The translations under genes and the position numbers were made by a program. Under the pieces are notes generated by a model that saw only the letters and a program-made list of their open reading frames with translations, was not told the origin of the DNA and ran no database searches. 64,000 nt of DNA, taken from NCBI RefSeq assembly GCF_015694405.1, contig NZ_JADQDB010000005.1:148589-212588 (forward strand), read 5' to 3'. This DNA is from Pelagibacterium limicola (GTDB lineage: Bacteria > Pseudomonadota > Alphaproteobacteria > Rhizobiales > Devosiaceae). Shown one piece after another: positions 49,518 through 58,915 of the stretch; the first letter of the stretch is position 1, and the number at the start of each line of letters is the position of its first letter.

Positions 49518-50513
49518 ATGAGCTTGTTGAAAAGACTTATTGCAACCACTGCACTTACGGCCGCCATGTTCACATTGGCAGCACCCGCGCAGGCCCAGAC
49601 GCGCATCGCGCTCGTGGTCAAATCGCTGGGTAACGGCTTTTTCGAAGCTGCAAATGCCGGAGCGCGAGAAGCCGCCGAGGAGCTTGGCGATGTCGAGATC
49701 ATCTACACCGGCCCAACCGAACCGACGGCCGAGGCCCAGATCGAGGTTATCAACAGCCTGATCGCCCAGCAGGTCGATGCAATTGCGATTTCGGCAAATG
49801 ACCCCGACGCCCTCGTCCCGGCCCTGCAACGCGCCATGGATCGCGGTATCACCGTCATCTCCTGGGACTCCGGCGTAGCCCCCGAGGGCCGTGCCATGCA
49901 CCTCAATCCCTCTTCAAACGAGTTGATCGGCAACACCATCATCCGCCTTGCTGCAGATCACCTGCCGGACGGGGGGCAAGTCGCCATACTCTCGGCCACC
50001 GCAACCGCCACCAATCAGAACATCTGGATCGATGAAGCGCGTAAGGTGCTGCCCAACTATCCCGGCATCGAACTGGTTACCGTGGTCTATGGCGACGATC
50101 TTGCCGACAAGTCTTATCGGGAAGCGCAGGGCCTGATGCAAACCTACCCTGACCTCGATGCGATCATCGCCCCGACGACGGTGGGCATCGTAGCTGCCGC
50201 CCAGGCGGTGACAGACGCAGGCAAAATCGGTGAGATCAACGTCACCGGGCTCGCTCTGCCCTCGGAGATGGCCGGGCACGTCCACTCCGGCGCCAGCCAG
50301 TCCTTTGCGATCTGGAACCCGATCGATCTTGGCTATTCCGCTGCTTATATCGCCCATGCGCTGGCCACCGGCGCGGCCGTGGCCGAACCGGGCGCAACGA
50401 TCTCCATCGGCCGCGTCGGCGAAATAACCATCGGGGAGAACGGGGAAGCGGCGATGTCCGATCCGTTCACCTATGACGCATCGAACGTGGACGAGTTCAA
50501 GTCCATCTTCTGA
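49518..50513 (+). CDS. rhaS: Rhamnose ABC transporter substrate-binding protein
   Basis: A 331-residue periplasmic sugar-binding protein of the ribose-binding (type I) family. A Sec signal peptide (cleavage near APAQAQ) precedes TRIALVVKSLGNGFFEAANAGAREAA. The segment VDAIAISANDPDALVPAL, with the later TVISWDSG, is typical of the family. It is behind GGGAGGAAATATC and begins 47 bp after rhaR. The name follows the rhizobial nomenclature. Confidence 0.92.
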   Translation: MSLLKRLIATTALTAAMFTLAAPAQAQTRIALVVKSLGNGFFEAANAGAREAAEELGDVEIIYTGPTEPTAEAQIEVINSLIAQQVDAIAISANDPDALVPALQRAMDRGITVISWDSGVAPEGRAMHLNPSSNELIGNTIIRLAADHLPDGGQVAILSATATATNQNIWIDEARKVLPNYPGIELVTVVYGDDLADKSYREAQGLMQTYPDLDAIIAPTTVGIVAAAQAVTDAGKIGEINVTGLALPSEMAGHVHSGASQSFAIWNPIDLGYSAAYIAHALATGAAVAEPGATISIGRVGEITIGENGEAAMSDPFTYDASNVDEFKSIF

Positions 50514-50523
50514 TGTTTCCTTT

Positions 50524-50554
50524 GGCGGTCCGGCATTGGCGCCGGACCGCCTTT
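50524..50554 (+). terminator. Attenuator hairpin between rhaS and rhaT
   Basis: A perfect 11 bp stem GGCGGTCCGGC / GCCGGACCGCC around a 6-base loop, followed by TTT only. It begins 11 bp after the rhaS stop. It would stabilise the rhaS message or partly terminate, giving excess binding protein over the ATPase and permeases. Confidence 0.7.
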
Positions 50555-50620
50555 GACCAACAATGCGACCACGCACCTTTCACGCAGGCGAGCGCACCAT
50601 TCCCAAACGAGCCAGTCACG

Positions 50621-52147
50621 ATGCCTAGGGCCCCAGACAGTGCCGTGCCACGCCCCTGCCTTTCACTAAGGGACGTATCCAAGAGCTTTCCTGGCGTGCG
50701 CGCGCTCAACCGCATCGGGCTCGAACTGCATCCGGGTCAAGTCACCGCTCTCGTTGGCGAAAACGGGGCCGGCAAATCCACTCTGGTTAAAATCCTGACC
50801 GGCATCTACCAGCCCGACGAGGGCGCGATAGAGCTCGACGGGGCGCCGATTTCACTGCCGACGGCACACGCGGCGCTCGACCAAGGCATCACGGCCATCC
50901 ACCAGGAAACGGTCCTGTTCGACGAGCTTTCGGTCGCCGAGAACATCTTTCTCGGTCACGCACCGCGGACGCGGATCGGCTTGATCGACTGGCGCAGGCT
51001 GCGCGCCGAGGCGAGCAGCCTTCTCCAGGCCATGGGCGCACCGATCCACCCCGACATGCGCCTTAAGGACCTATCAATTGCCAACAAGCATCTGGTGGCG
51101 GTTGCCCGTGCCCTGTCGATCGAAGCGCGGATCGTCATCATGGACGAGCCGACCGCGGCCCTCTCGCACAAGGAAATCGAGGAGCTGTTTGTTCTGATCG
51201 ACATGCTCAAGCAAGACGGCAAGGCGATCTTGTTCATATCGCACAAATTCGACGAAATCTTCCGCGTCGCCGACCGATATACGGTTTTTCGCGATGGCGA
51301 AATGGTCGCCTCGGGCATGATGAGGGACACCAGCCAGGCCGAACTTGTTCGCATGATGGTTGGCCGATCAGTCGAGCACGTATTTCCCAAGCAGGATGTC
51401 ACGCCCGGCGAGACCGTCTTGACCGTGAAGGGCCTGACCCATCCGACCGAGTTCGAAGACATCTCCTTTGACCTGCGCCGAGGCGAGATACTGGGCTTTT
51501 ATGGTCTGGTCGGCGCTGGTCGCACCGAGACCATGCAGGCACTTTTCGGCATCACGCGGACGAGCGCCGGCACGGTCACGCTCGATGGGAAGCCTGCGCT
51601 GGCGAAAAACCCGGCCCACGCCGTCGATATGGGGATCGTCTATGTGCCCGAGGATCGGGGACGTCAGGGCGCAGTCATCGGGCTGCCGATCTTTCAGAAC
51701 ATTTCCCTACCCTCGCTGAGGAACACGTCGCGCGCCGGTTTTCTTCATATTGCCAACGAGCTTGCGCTTGCCCGAAAATATTCAGAGCGGCTCGACCTGC
51801 GAGCTGCGGCCCTGGATCAGGACGTCGGCACGCTTTCGGGCGGCAACCAGCAGAAGGTCGTTATCGGCAAGTGGCTGGCCACGCGCCCGCGTGTCATCAT
51901 TCTCGACGAGCCGACCAAAGGCATCGACATCGGCTCGAAGGCAGCCGTCCATGCCTTTATGAGTGAACTTGCGGCGGAAGGGCTTTGCGTCATCATGGTT
52001 TCCTCGGAATTGCCGGAAATAATGGGCATGTCCGATCGGGTGATCGTCATGAGGGAAGGCCGCATCGCGGGCGAGTTCGATCGGTCCGGCCTTAACGCTG
52101 AAACCCTGGTGCGAACCGCCGCCGGGATCGAGGGAGAGGCCGCATGA
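50621..52147 (+). CDS. rhaT: Rhamnose ABC transporter ATP-binding protein
   Basis: A 508-residue sugar ABC ATPase with two fused ATP-binding halves. The first has Walker A GENGAGKSTLVKIL and Walker B IVIMDEPTAALS; the second has signature LSGGNQQKVVIGKWLA and Walker B VIILDEPTKGID. As usual in this subfamily, the second Walker A is degenerate (GLVGAGRTE). The ATG at 50621 was chosen because the fold begins shortly after; the ribosome-binding site is weak. Overlaps rhaP by 4 bp. Confidence 0.93.
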   Translation: MPRAPDSAVPRPCLSLRDVSKSFPGVRALNRIGLELHPGQVTALVGENGAGKSTLVKILTGIYQPDEGAIELDGAPISLPTAHAALDQGITAIHQETVLFDELSVAENIFLGHAPRTRIGLIDWRRLRAEASSLLQAMGAPIHPDMRLKDLSIANKHLVAVARALSIEARIVIMDEPTAALSHKEIEELFVLIDMLKQDGKAILFISHKFDEIFRVADRYTVFRDGEMVASGMMRDTSQAELVRMMVGRSVEHVFPKQDVTPGETVLTVKGLTHPTEFEDISFDLRRGEILGFYGLVGAGRTETMQALFGITRTSAGTVTLDGKPALAKNPAHAVDMGIVYVPEDRGRQGAVIGLPIFQNISLPSLRNTSRAGFLHIANELALARKYSERLDLRAAALDQDVGTLSGGNQQKVVIGKWLATRPRVIILDEPTKGIDIGSKAAVHAFMSELAAEGLCVIMVSSELPEIMGMSDRVIVMREGRIAGEFDRSGLNAETLVRTAAGIEGEAA

Positions 52148-53130
52148 GCATCGTCCTCAAGCACCGCGAAATGATCCTCGTTGCCGCTATCGGCCTCCTG
52201 CTCGCGCTGATATCGATGCGGTTCCCGGCTTTTCTCGAGCCGCGCAATCTGGTGCGTGTCTTCGATGATACGTCCATTCTGGCGATGTTGGCGCTTGGGC
52301 AAATGCTGGTGATCCTTACCCGCTGTATCGACCTTTCCATGGCCGCCAATCTAGCCTTGTGTGGCATGGTGGTCGCCATGCTCAATGCAGCCTTTCCCGG
52401 GGTTCCCGTCCCGGCCCTGATCGCTGGGGGCATGGTGCTCGGCGCGAGCCTCGGCGCGCTCAACGGGGTTTTGGTCTGGAAGCTCAACATGCCTTCCATC
52501 GTTGTCACGCTGGGCACGATGACCATCTTTCGCGGCTCGATCTTTCTTCTCTCGGGAGGCCAGTGGGTCAACGCCCACCAGATGGATGACGCCTTCAAAG
52601 CCCTGCCGCGCACCGTTGCGCTGGGCCTCCCGGTATCGTCGTGGATCGCCGTTGCGGTGATCGGCCTGTTTCTCATTCTCATGAGCCGCGCGCCACTGGG
52701 GAGGGCTTTCTATGCGGTTGGCGTCAACCCAACGGCCTCGGTCTATGCCGGTATCAATGTCGGCCGGACGCGGTTCTTCGCCTTCACCGTGGCAGGCATG
52801 GTTGCCGGGCTGGCGGGTTACCTCTGGGTAGCGCGGTACGCGGTTGCCTATGTGGACATAGCAGGCGGGTTCGAATTGCAGATCATCGCCGCTTGCGTGA
52901 TCGGGGGGGTATCGATCGCAGGCGGGATCGGGACCGTGCCGGGCGCCGTCCTCGGGGCGTTATTCCTTGGCGTGGTCAATAACGCCTTACCCGTCATCAA
53001 TGTTTCGCCCTTCGCGCAAATGGCCATCTCGGGGGCCGTCATCACTGTCGCGGTGATCTTCAATGCCCGCAACGAGCGCAAGAAGGGCCGCATAATCCTG
53101 AAACGGGCGCAGGGGGAGGGCGCAGCATGA
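52144..53130 (+). CDS. rhaP: Rhamnose ABC transporter permease
   Basis: A 328-residue inner-membrane permease of the ribose/rhamnose type (BPD_transp_2), with about nine TM helices. The motif RCIDLSMAANLALCGM and the conserved loop VGVNPTASVYAGINVGRTRFFAF match the family. It overlaps rhaT and rhaQ by 4 bp each (ATGA), indicating tight translational coupling. Confidence 0.93.
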   Translation: MSIVLKHREMILVAAIGLLLALISMRFPAFLEPRNLVRVFDDTSILAMLALGQMLVILTRCIDLSMAANLALCGMVVAMLNAAFPGVPVPALIAGGMVLGASLGALNGVLVWKLNMPSIVVTLGTMTIFRGSIFLLSGGQWVNAHQMDDAFKALPRTVALGLPVSSWIAVAVIGLFLILMSRAPLGRAFYAVGVNPTASVYAGINVGRTRFFAFTVAGMVAGLAGYLWVARYAVAYVDIAGGFELQIIAACVIGGVSIAGGIGTVPGAVLGALFLGVVNNALPVINVSPFAQMAISGAVITVAVIFNARNERKKGRIILKRAQGEGAA

Positions 53131-54131
53131 CCCAGATACCCCATATCTCACGCGCGATACCGGACCGGCTCGAGAGCCCGCTGGCCACCGCGCTCAAGAG
53201 CTGGGAAATGCTGCTGATCGTCGTGGCGATAGCGATCTTCATCGCAAACAGCCTGGCGTCCCCCTATTTCCTCAACCCGTGGAGCCTGTCGGACGCGACT
53301 TTCAATTTCACGGAGAAGGCGATCATCGCACTGGCGATGGCCATGGTCATCATATCGGGCGAAATCGATCTTTCGGTGGCATCCATTATCGCCCTTGCCT
53401 CCACGGCCATGGGGTTTGCCCTTCAATTTGGTGCCGATGCGCCAACGCTTGCCGCAATAGGGATTTTGGTCGGAATTGCGTGCGGCGCGTTCAACGGCCT
53501 GCTGGTCAGCGGGCTCGGTCTGCCCTCGATTGTGGTCACCATCGGCACGATGAGCCTTTTCCGAGGCATTTCCTATATTGTCCTGGGCGACCAGGCATTT
53601 CGCGGCTATCCGCGCGATTTCGCATGGTTTGGTCAGGGTTATGTCTGGTGGGTCGTTTCGTTCGAGATCGTCCTGTTTCTCGCTCTGGCAATTGTCTTTT
53701 ATGTTCTTCTCCATCGCACCAATTTCGGGCGAGCCGTCTTTGCCATCGGCAATAACCCGCTCGCAGCCCAGTTCTCGGGCATTCGCATTCGACGGGTGAA
53801 ATTCGTGCTTTTCGTTCTTACCGGCCTGACAGCGGGAATAGCATCCGTGCTGCTGACGGCCCGCCTCGGGTCCACGCGACCGTCCATTGCATCCGGCTGG
53901 GAACTTGAGATCGTCACGATGGTCGTCCTGGGTGGCGTGTCGATCCTGGGAGGATCGGGCAGCATTGCCGGGGTGGTCATTGCTGCATTCATCATGGGGC
54001 TGGTCACGTTCGGACTGGGCCTGCTCAATGTCCCGGGGATCGTCATGTCCATCTTTGTCGGGGTCATGCTGATTGTCGTTATCGCCCTTCCCGTCGTTGC
54101 GCGGCGCCTCCGAGAGCGCAGAGCTGTCTGA
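53127..54131 (+). CDS. rhaQ: Rhamnose ABC transporter permease
   Basis: A 334-residue permease paired with RhaP, same family. Family motifs are SGEIDLSVASIIALAST and IGNNPLAAQFSGIRIRRVKF. About nine TM helices. Followed by rhaK two bases after its stop codon. Confidence 0.93.
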   Translation: MTQIPHISRAIPDRLESPLATALKSWEMLLIVVAIAIFIANSLASPYFLNPWSLSDATFNFTEKAIIALAMAMVIISGEIDLSVASIIALASTAMGFALQFGADAPTLAAIGILVGIACGAFNGLLVSGLGLPSIVVTIGTMSLFRGISYIVLGDQAFRGYPRDFAWFGQGYVWWVVSFEIVLFLALAIVFYVLLHRTNFGRAVFAIGNNPLAAQFSGIRIRRVKFVLFVLTGLTAGIASVLLTARLGSTRPSIASGWELEIVTMVVLGGVSILGGSGSIAGVVIAAFIMGLVTFGLGLLNVPGIVMSIFVGVMLIVVIALPVVARRLRERRAV

Positions 54132-54133
54132 CG

Positions 54134-55507
54134 ATGCGCCATGTCGGGGTCATTGATGTCGGCAAGACAAACGCAAAGGTCGTGGCCGTCGACCTGAGCG
54201 CCATGCGCGAGACTGCCGTGCGAACCGCGCCCAATCGCGTGCTGGCTGGCCCTCCATACGCCCACTTCGATATCGACGGGCTTTGGGGCTTCATCAGAAC
54301 CGCCCTCGCAGAAATCAACCGCGAATTTCCCCTCGATGCCATTTCAATCACGACGCACGGGGCATGTGCGGCCCTCATCACGGAAGATGGCAGCCTTGCC
54401 CTGCCTGTACTCGATTATGAAAGTGCAGATCCCGAGGCATCGGCATCTGCCTATGATGCGATCCGGCCCGGCTTTGAGACAAGCTATTCGCCGCGCTTGC
54501 CGGGCGGCTTGAACCTGGGGGCGCAACTCTTTTACCAGGCCCGGCGGTATCCCCAAGCGTTTGCGCAAGTGCGCTGGATTCTCACCTATCCTCAATACTG
54601 GGCCTATCGCTTCACCGGCGTGACCGCGAGCGAGTTGACCTCGCTGGGCTGCCACACGGATCTATGGGACTTCCGAACCTGGGGATTTTCATCGCTCGTA
54701 AAGGAGGAAGGCTGGCTAGACAGGTTTCCGCCGCTCCAGCCTGCAGATGGGGCACTTGGCCCGATGCGGGCGGATCTCGCTCGCGAATTGGGGCTGGCTT
54801 CCTCGGTGCCGGTCGCATGTGGAATTCACGACTCCAATGCCTCGCTCGTCCCCCACTTCTTAATGCGGCAACCGCCGTTTTCCGTCGTATCCACCGGCAC
54901 CTGGGTTATTGCCTGCTCGCCGGGTGGAGACCTTGAGCGACTTGATCCAACCCGCGACTGCCTTGCCAATATCGACGCTTTCGGCAGACCCGTCCCATCG
55001 GCGCGATTTATGGGCGGGCGAGAGTTCTCAACGCTGATCCCCTCGTCCGTTGAAACGCCGTCCAGCGCTAGCGCTGCCGACATTCTCGCACGCGGGGTCA
55101 TGTTGTTGCCGACGATACTGCCAGGCTCCGGGCCCTTCCCGAACCGTACAGCGAACTGGACCCAGGATCCGGAAAGCCTTTCACAAGCCGAGCGACACGT
55201 CGTGGCGTCGTTTTACCTGGCCCTTATGACGTCGGAATGCCTCGTTATGACGGCGGGGGAAGGCGTGATCGCTGTCGAGGGTCCCTTCTCGCGTAATGCG
55301 CTTTACTGCGCGATGCTGGCAAGCGCGACCGGTCGCCCGGTGGTCACCACGGAAAATGCCACGGGGACCAGTATCGGGGCAGCGATGCTGGTTGCGCCGA
55401 GCCAGGGGGCCGCTCCACCCGTTGCGGACGACGAAAAATTCCTGCCCGATCCTCCGATGGCCCGCTACGCGGCCGCCTGGCGGTCCGCGCTCGAACGAAC
55501 GGCATAG
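54134..55507 (+). CDS. rhaK: FGGY-family L-rhamnulokinase
   Basis: A 457-residue sugar kinase with the two-domain actin-like fold: N-terminal phosphate-1 segment IDVGKTNAKVVAVD and the adenosine-proximal region TAGEGVIAVEGPFSRNAL. In Rhizobium leguminosarum the equivalent kinase is needed not only for catabolism but also for rhamnose transport activity; that is family knowledge, not seen here. It is the last gene of rhaR-S-T-P-Q-K. Confidence 0.9.
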   Translation: MRHVGVIDVGKTNAKVVAVDLSAMRETAVRTAPNRVLAGPPYAHFDIDGLWGFIRTALAEINREFPLDAISITTHGACAALITEDGSLALPVLDYESADPEASASAYDAIRPGFETSYSPRLPGGLNLGAQLFYQARRYPQAFAQVRWILTYPQYWAYRFTGVTASELTSLGCHTDLWDFRTWGFSSLVKEEGWLDRFPPLQPADGALGPMRADLARELGLASSVPVACGIHDSNASLVPHFLMRQPPFSVVSTGTWVIACSPGGDLERLDPTRDCLANIDAFGRPVPSARFMGGREFSTLIPSSVETPSSASAADILARGVMLLPTILPGSGPFPNRTANWTQDPESLSQAERHVVASFYLALMTSECLVMTAGEGVIAVEGPFSRNALYCAMLASATGRPVVTTENATGTSIGAAMLVAPSQGAAPPVADDEKFLPDPPMARYAAAWRSALERTA

Positions 55508-55533
55508 GTTCGCCCTTCCCCATGGGATCGGCA

Positions 55534-55563
55534 CGCGCGCAGCCACGGGCGCGCGGGTTTATT
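55534..55563 (+). terminator. Weak terminator after rhaK
   Basis: CGCGCGC / GCGCGCG stem with an 8-base loop, followed by GGTTTATT. A broken T-tract makes this a modest call. It separates the rhamnose operon from the partner-switching operon starting at 55683. Confidence 0.5.
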
Positions 55564-55682
55564 GATCGCCGGCAAAGGTATTGCCTCAGAATGACTCGAT
55601 TTTCATAAAATGCCTCTCCCCATGGAAACCCGCGTGCAAGGCAATTCTCGCGATCTTTGTTAAAAATGATTCAGGATTGCTC

Positions 55683-56873
55683 ATGCAACTTCTCGTCGTC
55701 GAACCCGATCACAGCCAGCAGGCGCTTCTCGGCGCCATGGCCTCGCAGATGGGGCATGAGGCCACCTTTGTCCGGACCGGTGAGGAGGCGCTCGGGGTTA
55801 TCGAAGATGAGCCCGCATCCACACTCTTATGCAACATGGACCTTCCGGAAATGTCCGGGCTCGATCTCATGCATCTGCTACGGCAGCGCAGCTATGACCG
55901 TTACCTCTATGCGATCCTGTTTACCGGTCGGGATCCGGACGTAGCGTATCTCGATGCCCTCACCGCCGGGGCGGACGACTTCATGGCGACGCCCATCCGG
56001 CGGCGCACGCTTGATGTGCGGCTGCAGGTGGCCGAGCGCGTTCTCCGCTACGACGACCGGCTGCGCGCCACCAGGCTCCGGCTCGAAAAGGCCAATTCCG
56101 AAATCACGCAAGGGCTGCAGGAGGCGAGCCGGGCTCAGGCCCGCCTTCTACCAGCACCAGGCAGAATCCCCGGTGACTTCAAGGTCGATCTCTTGTTCCG
56201 TCCGGCCAACTTCGTATCGGGGGACATGCTCGGCACCATCGCCATCAACAATGCGTGCATGGGGTTCTATGCAGTGGACGTGGCGGGGCATGGGATGCGG
56301 TCTGCCCTTCGGGCGGTAACGCTCTCCCATACGATTACCAACCAGCTTTTTCTCGATACCGTGGGCAGCGCACGCCCTTGGGCGCCAGGTCGGCGCTTTG
56401 TTCCCGACAGGCTGGCGGCGCTGCTCAACGAGCGCTTTGTCGAAGAACTCGATACGGACGACTACTTTTCACTGATGTGCGGAATTGTCGATCTCGAAGC
56501 CGGCGAGGCTATCGTCTGTCAGGCCGGTCACCCACGCGCCATGATCATGCGCCAAGGCGGTGCGATCGAGTGGATTGGACAGGGCGGGTATCCGGTAGGC
56601 TTGCTTTCCGATGCGCAATTCGTTTCTGAACGCACCGTATTTCGACCCGGCGACCACCTGGTCATTTTCTCGGATGGCATCAGCGAGGCCGAATCCCCAA
56701 CAGGCGAGCCCTTCGGCGAGGCCAATCTCGCGAGAACCTGCGCCGCAGCCGTAAAGGACGGAGCCCCTCTTTCCTCCGCGGTCGAACATGCACTTGAAAC
56801 CTGGGTCGCCGCCGAGCGTTTCCAAGATGACGTATCGCTGTTGATCGTCTCGGCGGGAGGGAAACATGCTTGA
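55683..56873 (+). CDS. Receiver-PP2C (SpoIIE/RsbU-type) serine phosphatase
   Basis: A 396-residue cytosolic protein: a receiver domain (residues ~1-120), a coiled-coil linker (~121-155) and a PP2C phosphatase domain (~160-396). The phosphatase metal ligands are intact: SGDM (D181), DVAGHG (D199), FSDG (D331) and QDDVS (382-383). The receiver keeps its phosphoacceptor D53 (NMDLPEMSG) and T81, but the conserved Lys is replaced by Thr (ATP at 102-104). Such proteins dephosphorylate a STAS antagonist, here presumably the next gene's product. The ATG at 55683 has AGGA six bases upstream; its end overlaps the STAS gene by 8 bp. Confidence 0.9.
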   Translation: MQLLVVEPDHSQQALLGAMASQMGHEATFVRTGEEALGVIEDEPASTLLCNMDLPEMSGLDLMHLLRQRSYDRYLYAILFTGRDPDVAYLDALTAGADDFMATPIRRRTLDVRLQVAERVLRYDDRLRATRLRLEKANSEITQGLQEASRAQARLLPAPGRIPGDFKVDLLFRPANFVSGDMLGTIAINNACMGFYAVDVAGHGMRSALRAVTLSHTITNQLFLDTVGSARPWAPGRRFVPDRLAALLNERFVEELDTDDYFSLMCGIVDLEAGEAIVCQAGHPRAMIMRQGGAIEWIGQGGYPVGLLSDAQFVSERTVFRPGDHLVIFSDGISEAESPTGEPFGEANLARTCAAAVKDGAPLSSAVEHALETWVAAERFQDDVSLLIVSAGGKHA

Positions 56874-57204
56874 ATGGCAGGATGAACAAGAAGGCATTAC
56901 GGTCGTCAGGTTGACCGAAGAAAGTCTCACCGCATCCAATGCAGCCTCGTTCCGAGCTCGGCTGTCCGAACTGGCGGAAGGCGGGCGTACGCGGCTGATT
57001 CTGGATCTGGCCAATGTCCGTTATGTCGACTCCAGCGGGCTCGGAGCACTGGTGAGCCTGCTCAAGCGCATCGGGGTAAAGGGCGAACTGGCACTGTGTG
57101 CCGTGGCCCCTGCCGTCATGTCGGTCCTTACGCTCACCCGAATGGACAAGGTCTTCTCCATCTACGCCGATCGCGGGGCGGCCGTTGAGGGCTTGTCCGA
57201 GTGA
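56866..57204 (+). CDS. STAS-domain anti-sigma factor antagonist (RsbV-like)
   Basis: A 112-residue single STAS domain. The phosphorylatable serine lies in RYVDSSGLGALVSL (Ser56), at the position used by RsbV/SpoIIAA. It would be phosphorylated by the HATPase kinase encoded next and dephosphorylated by the upstream PP2C. Starts inside the phosphatase gene (8 bp overlap) and overlaps the kinase gene by 4 bp. Confidence 0.9.
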   Translation: MLEWQDEQEGITVVRLTEESLTASNAASFRARLSELAEGGRTRLILDLANVRYVDSSGLGALVSLLKRIGVKGELALCAVAPAVMSVLTLTRMDKVFSIYADRGAAVEGLSE

Positions 57205-57653
57205 TCGAGCGCGCCACCAGATCCGACCTCCGTATCGCGATCCCGGCCGAGCACCACCACGTGCCGGCCCTGGTGGCTTGGCTTGACCGCGAGCTCGCCC
57301 CCCATTGTCCCCAATGGCGGTATTTTCAGGTGCGGGCAGCGATCGTCGAGGCGGTCAACAACGTCGTGAGTCACGGACTTGACGGGGGTGCGCCCGACCA
57401 GCAGATCGAACTCGGCCTGAGGATCGCCGGCCGCTCGGTTGCGATTGACCTTGAGGACCGCGGGCGCCCGATCCCTTCTGACAAGCTCGATTCCGCACGT
57501 CTTCCCGATTTCGATCCCGACCATATCGATCACCTTCCCGAATCTGGATTCGGGCTGGGAATCATCGCAGCAGCCGTCGACCGGCTCACCTATCGTTCGG
57601 GGTCCGGTCGCAACTGCCTGACGTTGACCGTCGCGCTGGAGGATGCGCCATGA
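57201..57653 (+). CDS. RsbW-like serine kinase / anti-sigma factor (HATPase_c)
   Basis: A 150-residue GHKL ATPase. N box: EAVNNVVSHG; G1: EDRGRPI; G2: ESGFGLGIIAAAVD. These define the anti-sigma/partner-switch kinase family. The start is GTG at 57201. No sigma factor gene lies in the cluster, so the partner controlled may be the STAS protein and the downstream enzyme rather than a sigma factor; that is inference. Confidence 0.88.
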   Translation: MIERATRSDLRIAIPAEHHHVPALVAWLDRELAPHCPQWRYFQVRAAIVEAVNNVVSHGLDGGAPDQQIELGLRIAGRSVAIDLEDRGRPIPSDKLDSARLPDFDPDHIDHLPESGFGLGIIAAAVDRLTYRSGSGRNCLTLTVALEDAP

Positions 57654-58915
57654 GGGTCCTTGCTTCCCATGCCGCTCCTCGAAACAACTCGCACGCTCCC
57701 CTCCAGAGTGAAGAGGACGAGAGCTTGGATTTCGCAGAGCTGATTGATGCCGATGCGGAAAAGCGGATGGCGCCGCTCACTCGGCTCGCCGCCCAGATAA
57801 CGGGCCTCCGCGGTACGTTTGTCGGCCTTTCGTCTCACGGTGCCATCCATTACCGGGCCCTATCCGACTGGAAGCGCGCGCGGCCTCCGCTTCCCGATGT
57901 TCTGTGCGCAGCCACCATCGATCGAAACAAAACGCTCGTGGTTCCCGATACGCGCCGCGAACCGATGCTCGCGAAGGATGGGTCGGTCGCGGGCCCTCAT
58001 GGAACCAGGTTCTACGTTGGCGCACCGATACGCATGCGTTCCGGTCCCGCAATCGGTGTCCTTGGCGCGGTCGACACCGTCCCGCATCCGCGGCCCGGAA
58101 GGGAGGCGTTGGACGGACTGGAAATGCTCGCCGAAATGGCAGGCGACCAGATTGCCTTGCTTTCAACCCTGAGACAGTCCGCACGGGCGCAGCACCACAT
58201 GCACGAGGCTGCGGACTCCGTTCCCTACGGTCTGCTCATGGAGGATGCCGAGGGCAAAGTGGTCATGGCCAACGCTGCGTTCGACAAAATGACAGACCTG
58301 CCGACAGGGATCGCCAAGATCGGGATGTCGACAGGCGATGTCCTTGGCCTCCTCGCCATGTCGGGCCTTTTTCCCGATGCCGAGGGCAACGAGCGAAATT
58401 GGGCCGCCGAACGCCTGAGTCGACCGACGCCGTCGGTCGAACGGCTGCGCCTCTCCGACCAGCGTGAAGTCCTGGCCACTCGCCATCGTACGCGGTCCGG
58501 CGGGACGGTTTGGCTTTGGACCTCGCTCCCCGCGCGGCGCGCAAACGCGCAGCTTCTGCCCCGTCCAGCCGCACCGGCGCCGGCCAATCCTGAGATCATT
58601 CAGCCCCAGCGCCTGACGGAACTGCGCGAGGATCTGTCCGACGAGGCCTTCGACTCCGTCCTCGTCGAGTTGGTCAAGGACATCGAAAAGCGGCGCGATG
58701 AGCTCGTGCTTACGCTCGCTGCCGATGATCAGAAAAACCTCGAACGCTCTGCGGCTGCAATCGCCACCCTGGCCAGCAATCTCGGTGCATCGGAGGTGCA
58801 TGCTGCGGCCCAGACCGTGACCCGCGATGTGACCGACAAACCGGCACTGGAGGCGCTGTTTGCCGCAGTCGCGCGCTCGATGGAAGCCCTGCAGGTGGAG
58901 CTCGGTCGCTGGTGA
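57650..58915 (+). CDS. GAF-PAS protein with a degenerate HPt-like domain
   Basis: A 421-residue soluble sensor-like protein. A GAF-like domain (about residues 30-175, with FYVGAPIRMRSGPAIGVLGAV), a PAS domain (~185-295, GLLMEDAEGKVVMANAAFDKMT), a Pro/Ala-rich linker (~300-318) and a C-terminal helical HPt-like domain (~318-421). The HPt core ends in SNLGA (376-380), as HPt domains do, but the phosphoacceptor His position (369) is Ala and the following Lys is also absent. It therefore cannot relay phosphate in the usual way. Overlaps its neighbours by 4 bp on both sides. Confidence 0.75.
   Translation: MRVLASHAAPRNNSHAPLQSEEDESLDFAELIDADAEKRMAPLTRLAAQITGLRGTFVGLSSHGAIHYRALSDWKRARPPLPDVLCAATIDRNKTLVVPDTRREPMLAKDGSVAGPHGTRFYVGAPIRMRSGPAIGVLGAVDTVPHPRPGREALDGLEMLAEMAGDQIALLSTLRQSARAQHHMHEAADSVPYGLLMEDAEGKVVMANAAFDKMTDLPTGIAKIGMSTGDVLGLLAMSGLFPDAEGNERNWAAERLSRPTPSVERLRLSDQREVLATRHRTRSGGTVWLWTSLPARRANAQLLPRPAAPAPANPEIIQPQRLTELREDLSDEAFDSVLVELVKDIEKRRDELVLTLAADDQKNLERSAAAIATLASNLGASEVHAAAQTVTRDVTDKPALEALFAAVARSMEALQVELGRW

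Noticed and set aside
55610-55660. ECF (EcfG-type) promoter before the PP2C gene, from a GGAAAC sequence
   Set aside because: No CGTT-like -10 at proper spacing; the match is too weak to report.
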